Positions 1-7,695 of a stretch of DNA of 64,000 bases are shown here, piece by piece. The position numbers and the translations under genes were made by a program. Each line of letters begins with the position of its first letter. Within the stretch, counting starts at the first letter, position 1. A model generated the notes under the pieces. It saw nothing but the letters and a program-made list of their open reading frames with translations, searched no databases and was not told where the DNA came from. Source of the stretch: CAUZIZ01 sp965222655 (GTDB lineage Bacteria; Acidobacteriota; UBA6911; RPQK01; JAJDTT01); contig CBDCUP010000018.1 in NCBI GenBank assembly GCA_965222655.1, forward strand, positions 372,001 to 436,000. The letters are read 5' to 3'.

Positions 1-2
1 AT

Positions 3-851
3 CTGTTCGTAGGCGTGGAATCTGCCCTGATCGTTCGCCCCTTTATCCAGAAAATGACACGATCCGAGCTGATGATGCTTCTGACTGCAGGTCTTTCCAC
101 CATCGCCAGCACCGTGCTGGCCTTCTACGTCGGATTGCTGAGCAACGTCTTCCCCTTCATCGCGGGACACCTCATATCAGCTTCCGTTCTCTCCATCCCG
201 GCCGCAGTCGTGATGGCGAAGATCCTGGTTCCAGAGGATAGCGAACCCGTGACGATGAAGCGCGTTCCGAAAATGGAGAGCTATATAAAGACAGAGCACT
301 GGATGGGAAGCATCATCTGGGGCGCGGGGGAAGGGGTCCGTCTCGCAGTCGGCATTGGAGCCCTCTTGATTGGGATCCTGGGACTGGTGGAGCTGTTGGA
401 CCTCGTGTTGGGCGGCAGTTCATCCTGGATCGCGAATCATCTGTTTGGAGTTGAAGCCTCTCTGACGCTGCGGAAACTCCTGGAGGTCCTGGCCTACCCT
501 CTAATCCTCTGTCTCGGTCTTTCCCCCGAGGAGTGGTCCCATGCGGCTCAACTCATCGGTGAGCGCTGGATTCTGACAGAGGTGGTCGCCTACCAGGATC
601 TGGCAAAGCTGGTCGAAGCAGGTTCTGTTTCGCCACGTGGGCTCCTGATCCTGAGCTATGCACTCTGCGGATTCACACACGTGGCTTCAGTGGCCATTTT
701 TGTCGGAGGTCTCGCGGCCCTGGCACCGGACCGGCGGGACGATCTAGCGAGGTTGAGCTGGCGCGCCCTCTGGGCTGCAACCCTGGCGACCCTGCTAACC
801 GGTGCAGTCGCTGGGGCCTTCTATCACGGGCAGGTGGGTCTGCTGGGATGA
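3..851 (+). CDS. Concentrative nucleoside transporter (NupC/CNT family), C-terminal part
   Basis: Inner-membrane carrier that imports nucleosides with a cation gradient. The frame is open to the left edge of the window, so the N-terminal half lies upstream; a GTG at 15 is in frame but falls inside the conserved region and is not a real start. The visible part has the CNT signature ESALIVRPFI near its beginning, followed by several hydrophobic segments (LLTAGLSTIASTVLAFYVGL, then HLISASVLSIPAAVVMAKIL) typical of the CNT core and gate domains. It ends in another membrane span. It is followed directly by a period-7 repeat tract. The family call rests on motif recognition only. Confidence 0.8.
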   Translation: MFVGVESALIVRPFIQKMTRSELMMLLTAGLSTIASTVLAFYVGLLSNVFPFIAGHLISASVLSIPAAVVMAKILVPEDSEPVTMKRVPKMESYIKTEHWMGSIIWGAGEGVRLAVGIGALLIGILGLVELLDLVLGGSSSWIANHLFGVEASLTLRKLLEVLAYPLILCLGLSPEEWSHAAQLIGERWILTEVVAYQDLAKLVEAGSVSPRGLLILSYALCGFTHVASVAIFVGGLAALAPDRRDDLARLSWRALWAATLATLLTGAVAGAFYHGQVGLLG

Positions 852-906
852 GCAGTGAGCAGTGAGGAGTGAGGAGTGAGCAGTGAGCAGTGAGCAGTGG
901 TGAGTG
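848..906. repeat. Period-7 tandem repeat (GAGCAGT type)
   Basis: Imperfect array of the heptamer GAGCAGT/GAGGAGT lying directly after the transporter stop codon. The same repeat recurs at about 1334-1357 and, in inverted orientation and degenerate form, at about 2171-2240. It separates the transporter from the NUDIX gene and leaves almost no room for a promoter. Confidence 0.85.
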
Positions 907-942
907 TACGCTAATGGTCCCCACTCGAGAAAGGCTCAGTTT

Positions 943-1332
943 GTGTCGTTAGTTGAGGTGGCAGTGGGGATTCTCTGGGCTGAGGACAGCGTCTGGATCC
1001 AGCGCCGTCGGACCCGGGACTTTCTGCAAGATTACTGGGAGTTTCCAGGGGGGAAACTGGAGGGAAGAGAGACTCCGTTGGCCGCCTTGAGGCGGGAATT
1101 GAAGGAAGAAGTGGGCGTCACACTTCGACATCCTGAACTGCTCCTGGTCCAGGATTACTCCTATCCCGAACACAAGGTTCGCCTTCACTTCTTCCTTTGC
1201 CGATTTGATGGTCTACCGAAATTGGCCGAAGGGCGTTGGGTGACACCCACCCTGCTCAGCGATTACCGTCTCCCCCCAGCCAATGAGTCCGTCGTCAAAA
1301 GAATACAGCGTCTTAGTGAATCTCGTGAGTAG
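943..1332 (+). CDS. NUDIX hydrolase, MutT-like
   Basis: Probable nucleoside-triphosphate pyrophosphohydrolase, MutT-like, which would hydrolyse oxidised dGTP or a related nucleotide. The full NUDIX box is visible: GGKLEGRETPLAALRRELKE followed by EVGV, containing the REL-x-EE metal-binding core. The frame also opens at a GTG at 904, but that start falls in the heptamer repeat. A GTG at 943 is preceded at 8 bases by AAAGG and gives a protein of about 129 residues, the usual MutT size, so I prefer it. Substrate cannot be told from sequence. Confidence 0.82.
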   Translation: MSLVEVAVGILWAEDSVWIQRRRTRDFLQDYWEFPGGKLEGRETPLAALRRELKEEVGVTLRHPELLLVQDYSYPEHKVRLHFFLCRFDGLPKLAEGRWVTPTLLSDYRLPPANESVVKRIQRLSESRE

Positions 1333-1358
1333 GTCAGTGAGCAGTGAGCAGTGAGCGG
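1333..1358. repeat. Period-7 tandem repeat (GTGAGCA type), short array
   Basis: Three to four copies of the same heptamer as at 848-906, immediately after the NUDIX stop codon, so the NUDIX gene is bracketed by the repeat. A single further partial copy follows near 1378. Confidence 0.8.
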
Positions 1359-1361
1359 ATA

Positions 1362-2157
1362 TTATCCGTGAACAGTATAGTGAGCGGGAGACGACAATCC
1401 TTGGTCGGAGCTTGGGAAGTACACTGCTGACGCTTCGCGTACCCTGTCAGGATCCTGCGTGCAGAAACTGTCGGCTTTTGCGATCATCGAGCGCAACATC
1501 CGGCCGATCTCCGAAAGTTCAGTGAGCAGGACCCCGACCTGCTTCGGTTCAAGATAGCCACAGTCCTCAGCTATTTCGAGCCAGTGCTGCGTTTCGAGTC
1601 GCTCAGAATCCGCATCCACCAGCTTGCTGACGAAATGCTTCTGGTAGCGCCGCTTCGCCCAGGCTTCAGCGATCTGCGCACCAATAGAGCGAGAAGAACG
1701 TCTGACTTGATCAGTTAGAGCGTATGTTTCCGCCTTTGGAAAAGTCTGTGAGACGAAAAAAATCTGGTTCATCCGGTAAATGGGGAGGTGCCGCCAGTCA
1801 AAGGTAGGCCATGGAAACTGCCGCACTATGCAAACCGTGGAAAAACAAGTAGTTCTGGAGGAGAACTGGCAAGTGCTCGCAGTTGTTTTTCCACCGTTCG
1901 CACAGCGCTTGGAAAACTCCGTATCACGGGCTTGCTGGCCCGGTTCGATGTCGCTCGGAGTTTTCCACAGTTCCCACGGCCTCTGCTACTGCAGCCGACT
2001 ATATGGACAAGCGAACGGGGAGCAGATTTGGGATCCGGAAGGTGCCAACCACGTCCCCACCTCCCCATTTACCGGATGACCCAAAAATCTCCCTCGCGCC
2101 CCATCTTGTCTTCTGATAAACCACTAAATCTCTGAAAGAATCAGCGTGCCTAAGCAT
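1362..2157 (-). pseudogene. Four-helix-bundle (S23 rRNA-IVS type) protein gene split by a MITE
   Basis: The N-terminal part (SFRDLVVYQKTRWGAREIF, starting at an ATG at 2157) and the C-terminal part (FVSQTFPKAETYALTDQVRR, then SSRSIGAQIAEAW) are the two halves of one S23-type four-helix-bundle protein. They are separated by a 316-bp MITE at 1767-2082. Removing the MITE and one copy of the 8-bp target duplication AAAAATCT rejoins the codons in frame (...GAREIF-FVSQTFPKAE...) with no lost base. The interruption is therefore recent. The family is known from rRNA intervening sequences and as the Avd accessory of retroelements; its cellular role is unclear. Both ends of the gene touch heptamer repeats. 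Confidence 0.88.
1767..2082 (-). mobile_element. ISL3-derived MITE, copy 1 (316 bp)
   Basis: Non-autonomous element bounded by inverted repeats GGTTCATCCGGTAAATGGGG (left) and GGGTCATCCGGTAAATGGGG (right, complement). It is flanked by a perfect 8-bp duplication AAAAATCT at 1759-1766 and 2083-2090. The interior has two self-complementary pairs: GTGGAAAAACAA with TTGTTTTTCCAC, and GGAAAACTCCG with CGGAGTTTTCC. It is nearly identical to the copy at 59342 and related, in the opposite orientation, to that at 55115. Ends and interior match the autonomous element at 50398-52117. The overlapping open frames of about 75-115 codons are by-products of the sequence, not genes. Confidence 0.93.
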
Positions 2158-2170
2158 CTCTCGGTACTTG

Positions 2171-2240
2171 TCTAACTCCTCACTACTTACTGTCTTACTG
2201 CTTACTGTCTTACTGCTCACTTTCTTACTATCCCACTACT
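2171..2240. repeat. Degenerate period-7 repeat (ACTGCTTACT type)
   Basis: Array of TTACTGTC/TTACTGCT units, the inverted and diverged form of the heptamer at 848-906. It lies between the start of the broken four-helix-bundle gene and the end of the serine hydrolase gene. If the four-helix-bundle frame began further upstream, part of this repeat would be translated, which argues for the ATG at 2157. Confidence 0.7.
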
Positions 2241-3483
2241 GCACCACTGCACGACTGCTCAAAGGGATCTTATCGACAATCGAGGCCGCAACCACCGACG
2301 CGACCCTCTTCCTCAGGGCCACCACATTGCCCTTCCCACGCGGGTGCACGCGGCTTGTGAACAGGATCACGAAGGTCTTGGTGAAGGGATCGATCCAAAG
2401 AGAGGTCCCGGTGAAGCCGGTGTGCCCGAAGGAGCCTTTGGGAAAGAGATCGCCTCTCGGGGAGCTGAAGGGACTACCAATGTCGAATCCGAGTCCTCGC
2501 AGGCTCTTCTCCGAGGGAGGGGACTGAGGCGAGGTCATCTGCATTATGGAGAGAGGAGAAAGCACCCGATTTCCCCGATAGGTTCCCCCATCGAGAATCA
2601 TCTGAGCAAACCGGGCGGTGTCGTCTGCGGTGGAAAACACTCCGGCATGGCCGGCACAGCCTCCCATTAGCGCAGCCCTGGGATCGTGGACTATTCCCTG
2701 AAGCATCTTCCCCGCCCGCGCCTCGGTGGGCGCAATCCGTTCCGTCAATTCAGGCGCAGGGCTGAAATGAGTATCCCCCATACTCAAGGGGTCAAAGATT
2801 CTTTCCTGAGCAAACTGGTCCAGCGATTGTTCGGAGACCCTCTGTACCAGTTCGCCTAAAACCATATAGTTGATGTCACTGTATATGAACTCTTTTCCCG
2901 GGGAGGCTACCAGCCGCTCGCGCAAAGCCATTTGAACCGCCTCCTCGTAGCCCGCCGGATTCCCCTTCAGAGTCGGCCGGAGCCCGGAGTAGTGGGTCAG
3001 GAGTTGCAGGATGGTGACTTTATGCTTGCCATACTGGGAGAAGCGAGGAAGATACTTTGAAACGGGATCCGTCAGAGAGATCTTTCCCTCCTCGACCAGG
3101 ATCATGATGCTGGGGGCCGTGACCAGGACCTTGGTCAACGAGGCCACGTCAAAGATCGTGTCGACCAACATCGCCTTCTTATCCGGCACCAGAGCCCGAT
3201 ATCCAAAGGCCTTGCGGTACACGACCCGGCCCTCACGGGCCACCAGCACCACGGCTCCGGGAATCTCCTCTTCGCCGATGGCGGCCCTGATGACCTCGTC
3301 GAGGCGATTCAGGCGTTCCCCCGACATTCCTACCTGCTGGGGTGGCGATGGGTCCAGAGCTTGTGCCGTGACCACAGCGCAGCTGAGCAAACCCAACCAG
3401 AAAATGCAGCCCAGTCGAGGGTAGACGAAGGGACGCTGGCCTACTTTCTCTGACGACATCTCGGGTCGTTCTCGAAGTAACAT
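2236..3483 (-). CDS. Serine hydrolase, class C beta-lactamase/esterase family
   Basis: Exported serine hydrolase of the beta-lactamase class C/penicillin-binding fold; actual substrates in this family range from esters and D-amino acid peptides to beta-lactams. The catalytic SxxK motif is SLTK (in DVASLTKVL), the Tyr motif is YSDINYMVLG, and the third motif is HTG (in GHTGFTGTS). A hydrophobic stretch (GCIFWLGLLSCAVVTAQA) after a basic start reads as a signal peptide, so the protein should be periplasmic. Two ATGs (3483 and 3459) could start it; neither has a clear ribosome site. It stands alone and is transcribed away from mobA. Resistance function should not be assumed. Confidence 0.85.
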   Translation of the reverse strand: MLLRERPEMSSEKVGQRPFVYPRLGCIFWLGLLSCAVVTAQALDPSPPQQVGMSGERLNRLDEVIRAAIGEEEIPGAVVLVAREGRVVYRKAFGYRALVPDKKAMLVDTIFDVASLTKVLVTAPSIMILVEEGKISLTDPVSKYLPRFSQYGKHKVTILQLLTHYSGLRPTLKGNPAGYEEAVQMALRERLVASPGKEFIYSDINYMVLGELVQRVSEQSLDQFAQERIFDPLSMGDTHFSPAPELTERIAPTEARAGKMLQGIVHDPRAALMGGCAGHAGVFSTADDTARFAQMILDGGTYRGNRVLSPLSIMQMTSPQSPPSEKSLRGLGFDIGSPFSSPRGDLFPKGSFGHTGFTGTSLWIDPFTKTFVILFTSRVHPRGKGNVVALRKRVASVVAASIVDKIPLSSRAVVQ

Positions 3484-3555
3484 ATAATTCCAGCGTCATT
3501 ATACAGAAAGCCCAATTCGAGAGGTCCGGGTGAAATCACATCTCTTGAGGAGCCA

Positions 3556-4155
3556 TTGAAAGGACAAGGATTCGTGCTAGCGGGAGGCCGAAGCTCCCGG
3601 ATGGGAAGCGACAAGGCGCTATTGTCCTACGAAGGTATGGACTTCGTATCTCGCGCCGTGTACACCTTGCAACGGTTGGCCCTACCCGTGCGAGTCGTGA
3701 CCGACGCTCCCGAGCGATTCTCTCACCTATCGGTACCGATTCTTACCGATCGGATCCCGAATGGAGGTCCACTGGCGGGACTGGCAACGGCTCTGGCCGC
3801 CTCGGACTCACAGCACAACTACTTTCTTCCTTGTGACACCCCGTTGGTCCCCCCCAAGCTCTACGAAGCCTTGGCAGGAGAATCCACTGGATTCGACGTG
3901 GTCGTCCCGACGGATGGTTTGGATCGCAAGCATCTCCTCTGCGCCTATTACTCTCGGAATTGTCTGGGATCCGTCGATCAGCTGCTCTCTCAAGGGGTAC
4001 GGCGCGTGGAGTCGATCCTCGAAGTGCGAGAACTGAGGGTCCACGTCCTCCCCGCTCCCGAATGGGGGATTCCCGATAGCTCTTTCCTTAATGTGAATAC
4101 GCCGAAAGATCTCGAGCGACTCCGCTCGATTCAGGTCCGCTCGATTCAGGCTTGA
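3556..4155 (+). CDS. mobA: Molybdenum cofactor guanylyltransferase MobA
   Basis: Transfers GMP from GTP to molybdopterin to make the guanine dinucleotide form of the cofactor. The nucleotide-binding signature LAGGRSSRMGSDKALL is at the N-terminus, followed by PNGGPLAGLATAL and PCDTPLVPP, the usual order in MobA. Length of 199 residues fits. The start is a TTG at 3556 preceded closely by GAGGAG. It faces pyrE, with which it converges. A moaA remnant is present at 43.2 kb, so this organism uses, or used, a molybdenum cofactor. Confidence 0.88.
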   Translation: MKGQGFVLAGGRSSRMGSDKALLSYEGMDFVSRAVYTLQRLALPVRVVTDAPERFSHLSVPILTDRIPNGGPLAGLATALAASDSQHNYFLPCDTPLVPPKLYEALAGESTGFDVVVPTDGLDRKHLLCAYYSRNCLGSVDQLLSQGVRRVESILEVRELRVHVLPAPEWGIPDSSFLNVNTPKDLERLRSIQVRSIQA

Positions 4156-4174
4156 ACCGATCCCGGGATGCCCC

Positions 4175-4798
4175 TTACGGTCCTTGTTGCCCGCTGCGCG
4201 GACACAGCTCCAGGATCTCACTGAGGCTGTACAGGGCATAGACGGGCACCTGGAGATCCGCGATTGCCTCGACACCACCCTCCTCCCGATCCACGCACAC
4301 GATGATTCGGTCCACCCTTACATTTGCCTCACGCAGCCGTCCGACCGCCGCTTTCAGGCTTCCGCCCGAGCCAATAACATCGTCGATCAGGTTGGTCTGG
4401 CGGGAAGAGTCGGGTTCTCCGAGGAACTGGGAAACGATCTCTCGAGGATACACCCTGGGATGCTTTCGCAGGACTGACAAGGTGATCGGAAGGTCCTGGT
4501 TCTGGTTGAAACTCTCCAAGGAGGCTGCTGTCGCCAAAGGGATACCCGTGTCGGGCACACCGATCACCTGTTGAGGCTGACCCGCCTCGGACCAGCGGCC
4601 GATTACATGGGCAAAACTTGAGGCCAGCGACTTGAACATCTGGGGATGCTGGAACAAACGGGAACGGAGATCGATGAAGATGGGAGTCCGGAGTCCGTAC
4701 TGGAGCCTTACCTTCTCGCCCAAGAGAACGGCTTCTCCTTCAACCAGAATCCTCAGCAGGGACTCTTTCTCTGGAAAAGGGAGCAGCGTTGCTTTCAA
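4175..4798 (-). CDS. pyrE: Orotate phosphoribosyltransferase
   Basis: Joins orotate to PRPP to give OMP in pyrimidine synthesis. The PRPP-binding loop is NLIDDVIGSGGSLKAAV near residue 135. The N-terminal EAVLLGEKVRLQYGLRTPIF with IDLR matches the substrate region of the bacterial enzyme family, although it is divergent from E. coli PyrE. The called start is TTG at 4798; a shorter start cannot be excluded. The gene is isolated, convergent with mobA, and its upstream side is a repeat-filled gap of about 580 bases. Confidence 0.75.
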   Translation of the reverse strand: MKATLLPFPEKESLLRILVEGEAVLLGEKVRLQYGLRTPIFIDLRSRLFQHPQMFKSLASSFAHVIGRWSEAGQPQQVIGVPDTGIPLATAASLESFNQNQDLPITLSVLRKHPRVYPREIVSQFLGEPDSSRQTNLIDDVIGSGGSLKAAVGRLREANVRVDRIIVCVDREEGGVEAIADLQVPVYALYSLSEILELCPRSGQQGP

Positions 4799-4975
4799 CC
4801 GAAAACTCTCACGATGAATGCTTCAAGCAGATTCTGGCCGGAGTATAGGTAGAATGCCTCATCAAGTCAAAGGTGCCTTTCTTTGATGAGGCGCGACTAA
4901 GCTGACACTTCATTTTCAGATTGGGATGGAAAAAGGACGTAAGCCATTGATTTAGAAATGGATAGGGCCAGAACC

Positions 4976-5055
4976 GTGGCGGTGGCCTCCGGGCCGCCGT
5001 TTTTCGAGCCATAGGCTCGAAGGAAAGAACACGGCGGCACGGAGGCCACCGCCAC
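4976..5055. repeat. 25-bp-arm palindrome with a nested inner hairpin
   Basis: Arms GTGGCGGTGGCCTCCGGGCC... and its complement pair with one mismatch over 25 bases. The spacer contains a second perfect stem, TTCGAGCC-ATA-GGCTCGAA. The structure would fold as a strong cruciform or RNA hairpin; there is no following T tract, so it is not a typical terminator. Confidence 0.85.
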
Positions 5056-5173
5056 GTCCCTCGACTGAAGTTTCGTTCTCGAATGGGGCCAGGGCTTCCT
5101 GGGGGCGGGACTAAGCTGAAACTTCATTGGCAGAAGGAAGGCGTAGGAAGCAGTATCTGACAGAGCAGTGACC

Positions 5174-5232
5174 TGTAGCACGGGCACTCTTGCCCGTCGA
5201 GGATACCGACGGGCAGGAGTGCCCGTGCTACA
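5174..5232. repeat. 26-bp-arm palindrome
   Basis: Arms TGTAGCACGGGCACTCTTGC... and its complement pair with one mismatch over 26 bases around a 7-base spacer. This looks like an extragenic palindromic hairpin element. It differs in sequence from the REP hairpins near the RAYT gene at 20.8 kb. Confidence 0.85.
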
Positions 5233-5379
5233 AGCGTCACTCAGCTCTCGATGTTCGTAGCTAGAAATGACGGAAGTTTCGTTTCTCGAATGATCTGTCG
5301 CTGGCTTGTGGAACGTCGTCTTCCAACGTTATATTCAGCGGGCATCAGGGATTTCCTGGGTAATTCGTAGCGAGCGGGA

Positions 5380-6660
5380 ATGACATCAGAAAGCGAGAGG
5401 GATCAAGCTGCACCCCAACTGCCCGACTCCCCCAATTCCACCACCGACCGCCGGAACGGGCTGATTTTTGGCGCTTCGAATCTGCTGATCTACTTTGCTG
5501 CTCCGGTCGTCTACATCGGAGTGGTTCAGGCGGCGTTGTGCGACAAACTGGGAGCCAGTGCGACTGTCGCCAACCTGCCCGCGTCCGCCTACATGTTGGG
5601 CGCACTCATGCCTTTTCTACTCTCCTGGATCGTGCCTCGTAGGCTGGTTCGTGCAACCGTCGTGGTCGCTAATCTGGTGACCGCTGTGCTACTGGCCGCC
5701 GTCGGACTGGTCCTCATCTATCCCTTCAGCGATCCAGTACGCCTGCTGGCCGTAATCGGCCAGGGCCTGATTCAGGGTTTCTCAGCCTCGACTTCCCAAG
5801 TCTTCAAGTACCAGTGCCTGAGAAGAGGAACGACCGTCGAGGGTCGTGCGCGTACGCTGAAGTGGACCTTCACCTTTGGGCCCATCACCGCCGTCGTCGG
5901 CTCCCTCTGGGCTCAATTCGTCCTGAACGGGGGAATCCACTCCCTTCCCTATCCCTACGATTTCGCCTGCCTCTACCTCATCGGCGCACCCTCTATGGCG
6001 GCCGTCGCTTTCCTGAGCGGGCACTACCGGTTTGAGCCAGTCGAGGAGGAGCCAAGAGAGTCCTTTCCCAGTTATCTGGTAAGCTCTTTGAAATCTTTCG
6101 TCCGATCCAAAACACTTACCTCTCTGTGGCTCGCCTACCTCTTCTGGCACCTGGCACTCAGCGCCATGCCCAATCTTTCGCTCTACAGCCGAGTGGTCCT
6201 GGGCGGAGATCCGAAACAGTTTTCCGGGATCATCATGGCCTTGCGCTTCGGGTTCAAATCGGTTGGGGGATTCCTCCTGGGAATCATCGCCATGAAGAAA
6301 GGGATTCGAGCCCCTCTGTTCTCCACGGTATTTCTCCTGGTGGCGGCGATCGTCTGGGGCTGGACTGTCCCTGGCTACGCTTTCCTCATGGCCTTCGGAC
6401 TGATGGGGGCGGGCGAACTGGGAGGGGCCTACTTCCCCAACTATGCGGTGAGTATCTCGTCCACTTCCACCGGAGTCAGGAACCTCTCGCTGCTCACGCT
6501 GGTCGGCCCCGTCAGCAGCGCGGGACCCGCCCTGCACGGCGCTCTCACCGACTGGTACGGCTTTCCTGCCAGCTTCACCTTCGCTCTGGCTGCCGCTGCT
6601 GTCTCCCTCTGGTTCCTGGCGCGAGTAGCGGACAGACCCGCTGAAAACAACCACGGATAG
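5380..6660 (+). CDS. Major facilitator superfamily transporter
   Basis: Inner-membrane carrier of about 426 residues with roughly twelve hydrophobic segments, split by a hydrophilic central loop (HYRFEPVEEEPRESFPSYL). It opens with a charged, proline-rich tail before the first span (NLLIYFAAPVVYIGVVQAAL). An MFS-like repeat with a glycine-rich segment follows each half (RFGFKSVGGFLLGIIAMKKG). No substrate motif is recognised. Its ATG at 5380 follows GAGCGGGA. It converges with the PIG-L gene; the 90 bases between hold nothing distinctive. Confidence 0.8.
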   Translation: MTSESERDQAAPQLPDSPNSTTDRRNGLIFGASNLLIYFAAPVVYIGVVQAALCDKLGASATVANLPASAYMLGALMPFLLSWIVPRRLVRATVVVANLVTAVLLAAVGLVLIYPFSDPVRLLAVIGQGLIQGFSASTSQVFKYQCLRRGTTVEGRARTLKWTFTFGPITAVVGSLWAQFVLNGGIHSLPYPYDFACLYLIGAPSMAAVAFLSGHYRFEPVEEEPRESFPSYLVSSLKSFVRSKTLTSLWLAYLFWHLALSAMPNLSLYSRVVLGGDPKQFSGIIMALRFGFKSVGGFLLGIIAMKKGIRAPLFSTVFLLVAAIVWGWTVPGYAFLMAFGLMGAGELGGAYFPNYAVSISSTSTGVRNLSLLTLVGPVSSAGPALHGALTDWYGFPASFTFALAAAAVSLWFLARVADRPAENNHG

Positions 6661-6749
6661 GAGCCGAAGCACGGGAGCGAGGTTCGCTCGAGTGAGGATG
6701 TCCGTGCGACGACGCCGGTCGCAAGCTGATTGGGCCGGGCGTCCGACTC

Positions 6750-7613
6750 TCAATCGACGGCGATCCGATAGGATCTTGATTTCAATCCATCATGGTCGGA
6801 GGTGCGGGCACCCTTGAGCGCCTCCTCGGTCACTGGCAAATAGTAGTGGGTTTCTGCCTTCAACGAGATGAACCCCTCTGCATAGGAAACACCTCCGGCA
6901 ATCCCAAAGGCCCCATCGCTGGCTTCGATTCGCTTCCGAGCGTAGGCTCCGCCGTAGCCCTGGCTCTCAAGACAATCCAGGGCGGCGAGTTTCTTCTCGA
7001 CCACGTCCGTAATATCCACGAAGACATCGTTGTAGTAACCCCCTTCGGAATGCCAGACCTCCATCGGTATGGCAGCGGCTCCGGTGCCGAAAAAGAATAC
7101 CTGGGCGACCTTGTGCGGGGGATTGCGATCCCCCGGGTCGACACCGGCCGCAAACTGGATCGCGTGCATGGTGATCTGTCCGCCCACCGCGTGCGGGTTG
7201 GTCAGACCATCCGACTCTTTGGGAAAGTGGGTCAACACGACGTTTGGGCGAAGTTCCCGGATCAGGCGTGCCAAGAGACGGACATTCTCGGTTGTCACCA
7301 GCAGCACTGCGTCGTCCATGCCCATGAAATGCAGGTCCTCGACTCCAAGCAAGCCGCAGGCGCGCCGGACTTCCTCGGCCTTGATGTCGGTACGCTCCGC
7401 TATCAGCCTGTTCAACTCGGGTGCATCTGGCACCTGTTTTTGCTTCTGCATGGAATCGCTGATTACCGCATCGTGGATACGGGCACCATGCGTGAGAACC
7501 ACGCACCCCACGTAGTCACCCCGGCTGCTGTGATGGGCCATGGTTCCGCCGCTCTGGTCAAAGATATCTGCAGGGTGTGCTCCAACTGACAATAGACGCA
7601 AAGACTCGGACAT
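6750..7613 (-). CDS. PIG-L/LmbE family deacetylase-like protein with altered catalytic motif
   Basis: Member of the zinc-dependent N-deacetylase superfamily that includes MshB and LmbE. The N-terminal motif, usually AHPDD, reads AHPADIF here; in MshB the first Asp is the general base, so its replacement by Ala suggests altered or lost hydrolysis. The second Asp (zinc ligand) is kept, and a later HPHAVGG-like segment (NPHAVGGQITMHA) supplies the distal His. The start at 7613 is chosen because AGGGGA lies 8 bases upstream, rather than an in-frame start at 7664. It may be transcribed after the propeller gene upstream. Confidence 0.8.
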   Translation of the reverse strand: MSESLRLLSVGAHPADIFDQSGGTMAHHSSRGDYVGCVVLTHGARIHDAVISDSMQKQKQVPDAPELNRLIAERTDIKAEEVRRACGLLGVEDLHFMGMDDAVLLVTTENVRLLARLIRELRPNVVLTHFPKESDGLTNPHAVGGQITMHAIQFAAGVDPGDRNPPHKVAQVFFFGTGAAAIPMEVWHSEGGYYNDVFVDITDVVEKKLAALDCLESQGYGGAYARKRIEASDGAFGIAGGVSYAEGFISLKAETHYYLPVTEEALKGARTSDHDGLKSRSYRIAVD

Positions 7614-7695
7614 AGGTGGTTCCCCTTTCGCTCCTGGAGCGGGTTCCAGGAATTGGACGTTCAAAACAACAAACGGTCATCTGATTTCTTGGAAT

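Larger units (their letters stand above)
4893..5300. repeat. Two tandem ~200-bp repeat units, each with a long palindrome
   Basis: Unit 1 begins GACTAAGCTGACACTTCATT and closes with GAAGTTTCGTTCTCGAATG; unit 2 begins GACTAAGCTGAAACTTCATT and closes with GAAGTTTCGTTTCTCGAATG. Between the shared borders each unit carries a different long palindrome (4976-5055 and 5174-5232). The arrangement suggests hairpin elements inserted into, or exchanged within, a shared frame. No gene is visible in this gap between pyrE and the MFS gene. Confidence 0.75.

Noticed and set aside
848..906. Period-7 arrays as CRISPR repeats
   Set aside because: No spacers of constant length and no cas genes; simple tandem heptamers.
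1780..2135. Open frames of 77-115 codons within the MITE copies
   Set aside because: They recur only because the MITE sequence recurs, occur on both strands, and carry no protein signature; the element is explained by its inverted ends and structure.
5782..6753. Long complementary-strand frame opposite the MFS gene (323 codons)
   Set aside because: It is a shadow of the MFS gene, with Arg/Gly/Glu-rich composition and no family signal.
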